5,268 bases of DNA, from the NCBI GenBank assembly GCA_031281925.1, contig JAITES010000223.1, positions 1-5,268 of the forward strand, in the 5' to 3' direction. Made by a program: the position numbers and the translations under genes. The notes under the pieces were generated by a model. The model was given only the letters and a program-made list of their open reading frames with translations, made no database searches and was not told where the DNA came from. Positions 1 through 5,268 of this stretch are shown piece after piece; position 1 is the first letter of the stretch, and each line of letters begins with the position of its first letter. The DNA comes from Treponema sp. (GTDB lineage: Bacteria > Spirochaetota > Spirochaetia > Treponematales > Breznakiellaceae).

Positions 1-70
1 AATGATTGTTTATCCGTTTTTACAGAGATATTTCGTTACAGGCATTACCCTGGGAGCGGTAAAAGGCTGA
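1..70 (+). CDS. Carbohydrate ABC transporter permease, MalG type (C-terminal end only)
   Basis: Reading in frame from base 2 gives 22 residues and a TGA stop at 68-70, ending QRYFVTGITLGAVKG. This tail is the hallmark C-terminus of the MalG/UgpE-like inner-membrane permeases of CUT1 sugar ABC transporters, whose last residues are typically F-Q-[KR]-Y-F-V-x-G-[IL]-x-x-G-A-V-K-G. The rest of the gene, and presumably the partner permease and sugar-binding protein, lie to the left of the window. The ATG at 2-4 is an internal methionine and not a start. Its position just before a sugar kinase suggests it imports the sugar that the kinase phosphorylates. The substrate cannot be told from this fragment. 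Confidence 0.85.
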   Translation, partial: MIVYPFLQRYFVTGITLGAVKG

Positions 71-102
71 TTGGTCGTAATGATAAAAAATTTTTGGACG
101 AT

Positions 103-131
103 TTTACAGGGTTACGAACAAAATTTACTAT
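103..131 (+). promoter_or_regulatory. Candidate sigma-70 promoter for the ROK kinase and GatZ-like genes
   Basis: TTTACA (103-108; 5 of 6 to TTGACA) is followed after exactly 17 bases by TACTAT (126-131; 4 of 6 to TATAAT). Transcription would begin near 138, leaving a leader of about 30 bases before the kinase ATG at 168. The surrounding 97-base gap is AT-rich. A competing -10 (TATGAT, 153-158; 5 of 6) lies only 10 bases before the ATG, has no good -35, and would give an almost leaderless message. Read-through from the upstream permease gene is equally possible, since no clear terminator hairpin follows its stop. This is pattern matching only, and AT-rich sequence gives such matches by chance. 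Confidence 0.3.
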
Positions 132-167
132 CTTTCCTAAAACCTGCATGTATATGATTACTGTCGT

Positions 168-1115
168 ATGCGAAATTATTATTTGGGAATTGATATAGGC
201 GGGACAAAAACGGCAATCTCTTTGGCCGATAATTCCTGCAGGATAATGGATTCATCATTTATACAGAATATAAAGTCCGAAGATTTTTCCCCGGTTCAAA
301 GTAATATTTTCAGGGCGGTTGATGAACTTTTCCGGAGAAACGGTCTGTCGTCCGAAGATTTACTATCTTTGGGCATTAGCTGCCCCGGCCCTCTTGATTT
401 GGAAAAAGGTTTGATTGTCTATGTGGCAACGACCGGATGGAGAAATTATCCCATAGTCGATGAATTTAAAAAAAAATACGGTATCCCTGTGTTTCTTGAA
501 AATGACTGCAATTGTGCGGCTTTCGCTGAATTATCAAATGGCGCCGGCAGAGGTTGCAATTCAATTGTCTATATTACCGTAAGTACCGGAGTAGGCTGCG
601 GAATTTGCATCAATGGCGCCTTATTTAACGGAGAATTCGGGAGCGCGGGAGAACTGGGACATGTTTGTGTAGATCCTGCCGGGAAAGAATGTTCCTGCGG
701 GGGGAGAGGATGCCTTCAGCTTTATTCTTCCGGCACATCAATGGCCGCCATAGCGGCGGAACGATCGAAAACGGAAGACTCGTTTCTTTCGGGAAAAGAC
801 AATATCACGGCCCATGACGTTGAGACGGCTGTAAGGAAAGGAGACAAGCTTGCACTCAAAGTGTGGGATGACGCGATGGATAAACTCGGTATCGCGGCAA
901 GCATCATATTTCTCCTTATCAATCCGGGGGTGATAGTCTTCGGCGGGGGCGTAAGCAATGCATGGGACTTAATGGAAAGCAAAATACTCACTTCCATGAA
1001 GAGGCATGTATACAGTGATTTACATTCCAAAATCAAAATCAGGCAGGCGGCTCTGGGAAAAGTCATTGGCACAACAGGAGCAATACTCCTTGCAAAACAA
1101 TATAAAGGATTATAA
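168..1115 (+). CDS. ROK-family sugar kinase (glucokinase/fructokinase-like)
   Basis: This is a 315-residue cytoplasmic kinase, normal length for a ROK enzyme; it should transfer phosphate from ATP to a hexose entering through the adjacent ABC transporter. Visible motifs are the N-terminal phosphate loop GIDIGGTKTA (7-16), the sugar-domain ISCPGPLD (70-77), END (111-113) with Asp113 as the expected catalytic base, the second phosphate-binding element STGVGCG (139-145), and GELGH (161-165). The zinc motif C-x-C-G-x-x-G-C uses Cys175, Cys177 and Cys182, and the adenosine-site stretch NPGVIVFGGGVSN lies near residues 250-262. There is no N-terminal helix-turn-helix, which argues for a kinase over a NagC/Mlc-type repressor. 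Oddities are Gln184 where ROK kinases usually have Glu after the zinc motif (GCLE), and 11 cysteines all within the first 182 residues. The ATG at 168 sits ideally before the phosphate loop but has no clear Shine-Dalgarno. The exact sugar is not readable; glucose, fructose or tagatose are possible. Confidence 0.92.
   Translation: MRNYYLGIDIGGTKTAISLADNSCRIMDSSFIQNIKSEDFSPVQSNIFRAVDELFRRNGLSSEDLLSLGISCPGPLDLEKGLIVYVATTGWRNYPIVDEFKKKYGIPVFLENDCNCAAFAELSNGAGRGCNSIVYITVSTGVGCGICINGALFNGEFGSAGELGHVCVDPAGKECSCGGRGCLQLYSSGTSMAAIAAERSKTEDSFLSGKDNITAHDVETAVRKGDKLALKVWDDAMDKLGIAASIIFLLINPGVIVFGGGVSNAWDLMESKILTSMKRHVYSDLHSKIKIRQAALGKVIGTTGAILLAKQYKGL
1104..1109 (+). promoter_or_regulatory. Ribosome binding site of the GatZ-like gene
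   Basis: AAAGGA lies inside the last codons of the ROK kinase gene, 9 bases before the ATG at 1119. With only 3 bases between the two reading frames, it supports translation from a shared transcript and confirms the start of the downstream gene. The kinase itself has no comparable site. Confidence 0.65.
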
Positions 1116-1118
1116 AGA

Positions 1119-2384
1119 ATGAAAAAGATTACTCTTGATGAAGCAATGAAAAGAATTTACAAACTCGAACAGAAAGGCATCAAATGTACCATGCTCGGCA
1201 TTGGTCCCATGTCTAGTAATCTCATTGAGGCTTCTTTTTTGCTGGCAAACAAAAAGAAGTTTCCCCTGATGTTTATTGCGAGCCGGAATCAGGTCGATGC
1301 CGATGAGTTCGGCGGCGGTTATGTATGTTCCTGGAATCAGGATTCGTTTGCTGCTTCCATTCGGCATATTGCAGAAAAATGTAAATTCGACGGCCTTTAC
1401 TATCTTTGCCGGGATCACGGTGGGCCATGGCAGAGGGACAAGGAACGAAATGACAAACTTCCTGTCGCAGAAGCAATGGCCTTGGGCAAAAAATCGTTTC
1501 TCTACGATCTAAAAGCCGGCTTTGATCTTCTCCATGTTGATCCTACAAAAATACCGTCCATTGACGGTATTATTCCCATGGATCTCGTTCTTGATTATAC
1601 GGTTGAGCTGATCGAATACTGTGAGGAACAAAGAAAAAATCTCAGGCTGCCTCCCGTTTCCTATGAGGCGGGAACCGAAGAGACCAACGGCGGGACAACA
1701 AGCGTGGAGACATATAATAAATTCATTAATACACTTGTAGAAAGATTGAAGGCGAAAAACCTGCCGCCGCCGGTATATATTGTGGGAAATACCGGAACCC
1801 TGACGCGCCTCACCGAAAATGTTGGTAAATATAATGCGGAACAGGCAATGGCTCTGTCAAAGGCGGCAAGGAATCATGGAGTAGGACTCAAGGAACATAA
1901 TGGAGATTATTTATCGAATTATCTCCTCAGCATTCATCCGTATATTGGCGTAACGGCGGCGAATGTAGCGCCTGAATTTGGTTATGTTGAGACAAAAACC
2001 TATCTCATGCTGAGCCAGATGGAGCGGTATTTCCATGAGGCAGGTCTTATTGATACTGTTTCGGATTTTGCCGAGGTATTCAGTAATGTGTCCATCGGCA
2101 GCCGGCGATGGAAAAAATGGATGACTGACGGAAGGGATAAATACACGCCTGAACAGGTTAAGCAAGAACCGGAGACAGAAAAACTTATCGTAAACATCAG
2201 CGGTCACTACACTTTCAACAATGAAGATGTTAAGAAAGAAAAGACAAAAATGTATTCGAATCTTGAAAATTTGGGGATTAACCCGCATAAAATCGTAATT
2301 ACCGAAATTATGAAATCAATCGATCGCTATGTTGATTGTTTCAATCTTGAAAACATTAGTGCCCGTATTGCTGAGGAACTGTAA
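1119..2384 (+). CDS. GatZ/KbaZ-family protein (class II tagatose-bisphosphate aldolase 'non-catalytic subunit', or sugar-phosphate epimerase)
   Basis: The product has 421 residues, close to E. coli GatZ (about 420), and can be aligned by eye along its whole length. Matching blocks are SRNQVDADEFGG (55-66; GatZ SNQVNQFGG), RDHGGPW (98-104; GatZ GDHLGPN), AGFDLLHVD (133-141; GatZ AGFSKIHLD), GTEETNGG (185-192; GatZ GTEVPVPGG), KEHNGDY (258-264; GatZ EAHSTDY) and the run VAPEFGYVETKTYLML soon after (GatZ GPALTFALREAIFAL). The fold should be a TIM barrel, with Asp99-His100, His139, Asp141, Glu187, Glu259-His260 and Asp263 as candidate metal or active-site residues. In enterobacteria GatZ/KbaZ is needed for activity and stability of the class II aldolase GatY/KbaY in galactitol and N-acetylgalactosamine breakdown. 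No GatY-like gene is present here, and the close partner is a sugar kinase 3 bases upstream. From memory, some family members are reported to act alone as ketose or ketose-phosphate C4-epimerases. The family is secure; the exact reaction is not. Confidence 0.85.
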   Translation: MKKITLDEAMKRIYKLEQKGIKCTMLGIGPMSSNLIEASFLLANKKKFPLMFIASRNQVDADEFGGGYVCSWNQDSFAASIRHIAEKCKFDGLYYLCRDHGGPWQRDKERNDKLPVAEAMALGKKSFLYDLKAGFDLLHVDPTKIPSIDGIIPMDLVLDYTVELIEYCEEQRKNLRLPPVSYEAGTEETNGGTTSVETYNKFINTLVERLKAKNLPPPVYIVGNTGTLTRLTENVGKYNAEQAMALSKAARNHGVGLKEHNGDYLSNYLLSIHPYIGVTAANVAPEFGYVETKTYLMLSQMERYFHEAGLIDTVSDFAEVFSNVSIGSRRWKKWMTDGRDKYTPEQVKQEPETEKLIVNISGHYTFNNEDVKKEKTKMYSNLENLGINPHKIVITEIMKSIDRYVDCFNLENISARIAEEL

Positions 2385-2399
2385 CGTGAGTTTTCTCCA

Positions 2400-2425
2400 A
2401 TTTTGGCTGCGAAGCGCACCAAAAT
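2400..2425. terminator. Inverted repeat between convergent genes, likely bidirectional terminator
   Basis: ATTTTGG (2400-2406) pairs with CCAAAAT (2419-2425), and TGCG (2408-2411) with CGCA (2415-2418). This forms an 11-bp stem with one bulged C (2407) and a 3-base loop. It fills most of the 41 bases between the TAA of the GatZ-like gene (2382-2384) and the TAG of the - strand permease (2426-2428). Because it is nearly symmetrical, it could end transcription from both sides. Neither strand has a strong T-run directly after the stem, so it is not a textbook intrinsic terminator. Confidence 0.6.
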
Positions 2426-3343
2426 CTAGTTCTTCCCCTTGTCGTAGGGCTGGCCCGAGGCGCGGGGAGCGTAGTCTTTGCCGCTGAACACTACCAGTGT
2501 TATGAGGGTGATAAGGTAGGGCAGCGCGCTGAAAAAGTCGCCTGTAAGGAATTTCAGGGTGTCCACGTTGCCTACGATATAGACGGCCAGGGCGCTGGCC
2601 GCTCCAAAGAGCAATGATGAGCCGAGGATACCCAGGGGGAGCCAGCGGCCAAAGGAGACGGCGGCCAGGGCGATGAAGCCTTTACCGTTGATCGTGCTTA
2701 CCGTGAACTGGATTTCCTGGGTCAGTACGATGCAGCCGCCAGCGAGGCCTGCGAGAATGCCCGACACCAGCACTGCGATGTAGCGGATGCGGATTACATC
2801 AACTCCGGCGGAGGCAAGGGCCTGGGGGTGTTCCCCGGCAGCGCGGAGGCGGAGGCCCCAGGGGCGTTTGTATAATACAAACCATGCGATTAGCAGTATT
2901 GTCAGCGCAAGCCAGGCGGTGGGATAGATGCCGCCGGGGCCTGAACGCATGCCCATAAGATAGTTGGCGCTGCGATCCATCCTAAAGAGGAGCTGGCAGA
3001 CAAAGACGGTAATTCCGTTAGACAGGAGATTGATCCCCGTACCGGAGATCACCTGATCTGCCCTGAGGCTTATTGAGGCAAAGGCATGGATAAGGGAGAA
3101 GAGGCAGCCTGAAAGGGCGGCGGCAAGCAGGGCGAGGGGGATGGAAAGGCCGGTACTGCTCTCCAGAAACACATGGGTAATGGCGGCGCTCATGGCGCCG
3201 ATGGCCATGAGGCCCTCCAGCGCAATATTCACCACCCCTGCCCTTTCGCAGATCATGCCGCCGGTGGCGGCAATGAGTATGGGGGCAAAAATCATCATCA
3301 CCGAAGGAAACAGGGTTTGTACGGTGTGCAGAAATACTGTCAT
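2426..3343 (-). CDS. ABC transporter permease 2 (NupQ/YufQ/RfuD type, nucleoside or riboflavin uptake)
   Basis: This is the second inner-membrane permease of a BMP/PnrA-dependent ABC importer. It is a polytopic protein of about 305 residues, typical length, of the branched-chain amino acid/ribose permease superfamily. Family blocks are ERAGVVNIALEGLM (33-46), ADQVISGTGINLL (95-107), the cytoplasmic LRAAGEHPQALASAGVDV (166-183, expected to contact the ATPase) and GKGFIALAAVSFGRW (220-234). The tail ends APRASGQPYDKGKN, and A-P-x-A-x-G-x-P-Y is usual near the end of this family. A longer reading from 3421 would add 26 charged, non-hydrophobic residues lying over the upstream gene. I prefer the ATG at 3343, which directly precedes the first hydrophobic segment, forms an ATGA overlap with the upstream stop and has an AAAGGA site. 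It is the last gene of its operon and ends at the convergent hairpin. Confidence 0.92.
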   Translation of the reverse strand: MTVFLHTVQTLFPSVMMIFAPILIAATGGMICERAGVVNIALEGLMAIGAMSAAITHVFLESSTGLSIPLALLAAALSGCLFSLIHAFASISLRADQVISGTGINLLSNGITVFVCQLLFRMDRSANYLMGMRSGPGGIYPTAWLALTILLIAWFVLYKRPWGLRLRAAGEHPQALASAGVDVIRIRYIAVLVSGILAGLAGGCIVLTQEIQFTVSTINGKGFIALAAVSFGRWLPLGILGSSLLFGAASALAVYIVGNVDTLKFLTGDFFSALPYLITLITLVVFSGKDYAPRASGQPYDKGKN

Positions 3344-4497
3344 GATTCGATCCTTTCGGGAACATGTTTCTCCGCGGTTTTTTCCGCTTCTTCCCTTTTC
3401 AGGCGCTGTTTCATCCGCCATTCGATGAGTATGCGCAGTCCTGACCTTAAAGATATAAACACTACCACCATTCCCATGATGATGGCGGCGATCTCCTTGG
3501 GTATCTGCCGGGACTGCATCAGGGGCTGGGCGCTTTTGAGCATGCCAAAGAGGAGTCCTGCCAGTGCGGTTCCCCAGGCGCCTGAGTTTCCTACGAGCGC
3601 AACGGCGATGCCGTCAAAGCCGTAGCCGTCCTGCACGGAAAGTACCCTGCCGTAGCTGAAGACTCCCAGCGCAACGGCGGCTCCGGCGAGTCCTGCAAAG
3701 GCCCCGGAAATTGCCATGGCCGCGGTGAGTCCGCCGTTTACATTGATGCCTCCATAGCGGGCAGCATCCCTGTTGAAACCTGTTGCCCGGAGGCTGTAGC
3801 CCAGCCTGGTTTTCTCCATGACGATCCGGAAAAACAGTACCATTATCAGGGTAAGATAGAGACTGTAATTGAGCCGGGAACCGTTGGTGATCGATTCCAG
3901 AAAAGGGCTCGAAAGCCGGACTGTGGGGGGAAAGTTGGGTGTACGGAATGTGTTGGTTCCGGGAATCTGCAGGGTAAGGTAACGGCTTGTAAAGTAGGCA
4001 ATATAGTTCATCATGATCGTTGAGACAACCTCGGAAACTGCATACTTTGCCTTGAGTATGCCGGCGATTCCTCCCCAGAGCGCCCCGGCGGCCAGGGCAA
4101 AGAGGAGGGCCATGATCCAGTGGAGTACCGGTATGGGGGGAAAGTAAAACGCCGCAAACTGGGCTGCGGTAAGGCCGGCAATGTACTGGCCTTCGGCCCC
4201 TATGTTGAAGAGCCCTGTCCTTGCCGCAAAGGCCATGGAAAGTCCGCAGAGAATGAGGGGTATGGAGCTTACAAGCCATTCACCGATGTAGCGGGAATTC
4301 CATACCCAGACATCCTGCCGGTTTTTTGAGAAGCCGGAAACCACCTGAAGTATCGCCTGGTACATTCCCGCAGGATTTCTACCGGTCAGGGCCACAAGGA
4401 TCGTGGCAACGAGGAAACCGAGCAGCACTACTCCTACAGACACCAGCGCATCGGAACCGCTCAAAAGTTCCCACGCCTTTTCCCTCACTTTCACCAC
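3340..4497 (-). CDS. ABC transporter permease 1 (NupP/YufP/RfuC type, nucleoside or riboflavin uptake)
   Basis: This is the first inner-membrane permease of the same importer. It has 385 residues, longer than permease 2, as is usual for this pair. A first membrane segment lies at about 17-37, followed by a hydrophilic loop (about 38-72). The family signature GLFNIGAEGQ is at 95-104, VSEVVSTIMMNY at 154-165, and the cytoplasmic LRATGFNRDAARYGGINV, likely coupling to the ATPase, at 236-253. Further C-terminal are SGAFAGLAGA and GYGFDGIAVALVG. The last 30 or so residues are strongly charged (RMKQRLKREEAEK) and should be cytoplasmic. The annotated start is GTG at 4497, one base after the ATPase stop codon. 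GTG at 4494 or 4488 are alternatives, and all leave the membrane core intact. GGGGAG at 4503-4508, inside the end of the ATPase gene, lies 5 bases before 4497 and 8 before 4494. The end overlaps permease 2 by 4 bases. Confidence 0.92.
   Translation of the reverse strand: MVKVREKAWELLSGSDALVSVGVVLLGFLVATILVALTGRNPAGMYQAILQVVSGFSKNRQDVWVWNSRYIGEWLVSSIPLILCGLSMAFAARTGLFNIGAEGQYIAGLTAAQFAAFYFPPIPVLHWIMALLFALAAGALWGGIAGILKAKYAVSEVVSTIMMNYIAYFTSRYLTLQIPGTNTFRTPNFPPTVRLSSPFLESITNGSRLNYSLYLTLIMVLFFRIVMEKTRLGYSLRATGFNRDAARYGGINVNGGLTAAMAISGAFAGLAGAAVALGVFSYGRVLSVQDGYGFDGIAVALVGNSGAWGTALAGLLFGMLKSAQPLMQSRQIPKEIAAIIMGMVVVFISLRSGLRILIEWRMKQRLKREEAEKTAEKHVPERIES
3351..3356 (-). promoter_or_regulatory. Ribosome binding site deciding the start of permease 2
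   Basis: On the - strand AAAGGA stands 7 bases before the ATG at 3343, inside the final codons of permease 1. Together with the ATGA stop/start overlap (3340-3343) it supports coupled translation and argues against the longer reading from 3421. Confidence 0.65.
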
Positions 4498-4498
4498 A

Positions 4499-5268
4499 CT
4501 AACTCCCCATCATGGCGCCGATACTCCGCTCATCGGCATCCTGCGCGTCAACAATGCCGGCAATGCTGCCGCGGGAAATAGCGGCAATCCTGTCGCAGAG
4601 CCCCAGAATTTCTTCAAGTTCAAAAGACACAAGGAGTATTGCCCGGCCCTTGTCCCTCTCTTCAACGATCCGCCTGTGAATATATTCAATGGCGCCCACA
4701 TCAAGGCCCCGGGTAGGCTGGGATACCACAAGAAGGGCCGGAGAAGAATCTATCTCCCGGGCGATGATCACCTTCTGCTGGTTGCCGCCGGACATGGAAC
4801 GGGTTACCGTGGCTCCTCCCCTGCCGGAACGTATATCAAACTGCTCTATCAGCGATTCCGCGTGGGATGCAATATCATTGAAACGCAGGAATCCTGTTGA
4901 AGAAGAATACGGATAATTCCTGAAATTTTTAAGGATAAAATTCTCGTCGATTCTGAAATCCAGCACAAGGCCGAAACGGTGCCTGTCTTCCGGCACAAGG
5001 CCGAAGCCTGCCTCGTTCCTGCCGCGGACGCTTTCACGGGTAATATCCCTGTTACAGAGGAATATGCGGCCCTCCTTCACAGGCAGCAATCCTGCCAGAG
5101 AGGCTACCAGTTCTCCCTGACCGTTACCGTCAACTCCGGCAATGCCGAGAATCTCCCCAGCGCGGACTTCAAGATTCAGGGAGCGGACCGCGGTGTGTCC
5201 CCCGGAACTTTCCACCGTAAGGTTTTCGATCCTCAGCACCAGGTCCCCGGGCCCGGCAGGTTTCTTGT
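4499..5268 (-). CDS. ABC transporter ATP-binding protein, C-terminal nucleotide-binding domain (NupO/YufO/RfuB type, 5' part outside window)
   Basis: The frame is open to the window edge, so the gene continues beyond 5268. The 255 visible residues are about half of the roughly 500 expected for these fused two-domain ATPases. The GTG at 5239 is an internal valine: the codons before it read KKPAGPGDL, a linker of the kind found between the two domains. The visible domain has the second-half features: the degenerate P-loop GVDGNGQGE (5111-5137, no Lys-Ser/Thr), PEDRH for the Q-loop region, the intact signature SGGNQQK (4772-4792), VVSQPTRGLD in place of a standard Walker B D-E-P, and VSFELEEI at the H-loop with no His. 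Such losses are normal for the second domain of this family, while the first domain should hold the regular Walker A. It powers the two permeases encoded just downstream. The substrate is probably a nucleoside or riboflavin. Confidence 0.92.
   Translation of the reverse strand, partial: KKPAGPGDLVLRIENLTVESSGGHTAVRSLNLEVRAGEILGIAGVDGNGQGELVASLAGLLPVKEGRIFLCNRDITRESVRGRNEAGFGLVPEDRHRFGLVLDFRIDENFILKNFRNYPYSSSTGFLRFNDIASHAESLIEQFDIRSGRGGATVTRSMSGGNQQKVIIAREIDSSPALLVVSQPTRGLDVGAIEYIHRRIVEERDKGRAILLVSFELEEILGLCDRIAAISRGSIAGIVDAQDADERSIGAMMGS
4503..4508 (-). promoter_or_regulatory. Ribosome binding site of permease 1
   Basis: GGGGAG on the - strand overlaps the last ATPase codons (Gly-Ser before TAG). 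Its distance is 5 bases to the GTG at 4497 and 8 bases to the GTG at 4494. The latter is the more usual spacing, so the true protein may be one residue shorter than annotated. Confidence 0.45.

Noticed and set aside
71..167. Intergenic gap as a riboswitch or small RNA
   Set aside because: It is only 97 bases, AT-rich, with no convincing stem beyond a short A/T palindrome and no terminator-like structure.
168..1115. NagC/Mlc-type transcription regulator
   Set aside because: The protein begins directly at the phosphate loop with no N-terminal winged-helix domain, and the catalytic Asp113 is present.
3341..3421. Longer start for permease 2 at 3421, adding 26 residues
   Set aside because: The added stretch is charged, overlaps the end of permease 1 by about 80 bases and has no role in the family; the ATG at 3343 has an ATGA overlap and a good ribosome site.
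3173..3625. 150-codon open frame on the + strand opposite the two permeases
   Set aside because: Antisense to two well-supported genes, low-complexity His/Gly composition and no recognisable motif.
3614..4279. 221-codon open frame on the - strand inside permease 1
   Set aside because: It is rich in Arg, His, Pro and Gly with no membrane segments or known motifs, and lies in another frame of a clear gene; a by-product of GC-rich coding sequence.
4966..5005. Short direct repeat GCACAAGGCCGAA within the ATPase gene
   Set aside because: It encodes two similar neighbouring peptides (FGLVLD and FGLVPE) in the ATPase domain; two copies in coding sequence are explained by protein sequence.
5237..5239. 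GTG at 5239 as the true start of a single-domain ATPase
   Set aside because: The frame stays open to the window edge with linker-like residues before it, and the domain has the degenerate second-half motifs of a two-domain ATPase.

Overview
The window holds two transcription units that face each other and meet at about 2385-2425. It contains no RNA gene, CRISPR array, insertion sequence or obvious repeat family, and genes or short intergenic sites account for nearly every base. All family assignments come from reading motifs; no search was run.

Left unit, + strand, 1-2384. It opens with the last 22 codons of a MalG-type (CUT1) carbohydrate ABC permease. After a 97-base gap with a candidate promoter comes a full-length ROK-family sugar kinase (168-1115). 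Three bases later follows a full-length protein of the GatZ/KbaZ family (1119-2384), known as the 'non-catalytic subunit' of class II tagatose-1,6-bisphosphate aldolase. This reads as the end of a sugar uptake and catabolism cluster: import, phosphorylation, then a GatZ-type step on the sugar phosphate. No GatY/KbaY catalytic aldolase partner is present in the window. The GatZ-like protein may therefore act alone, for example as a sugar-phosphate 4-epimerase. This is the most interesting possibility here.

Right unit, - strand, 5268-2426. It encodes, in transcription order, the C-terminal half of a duplicated ABC ATPase (cut by the window edge), a first permease of about 385 aa and a second permease of about 305 aa. 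They are tightly coupled: one base separates the ATPase stop from the annotated GTG start of permease 1, and the two permeases overlap by ATGA. The set matches the transporter family that works with BMP/PnrA-type lipoproteins (NupOPQ/YufOPQ for nucleosides, RfuBCD for riboflavin). The substrate cannot be fixed because the binding protein lies outside the window.

The two units differ visibly in base composition. Sampled rows of the left unit are about 33-55% G+C and those of the right unit about 47-70%. An 11-bp hairpin with one bulged base fills most of the 41-base gap between the convergent stop codons.

Organism: a bacterium, probably anaerobic and using carbohydrates. Spirochaetota (Treponema-like) or Firmicutes would fit the transporter types, but this is a weak inference. 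The cysteine-rich ROK kinase is compatible with an anaerobic lifestyle.
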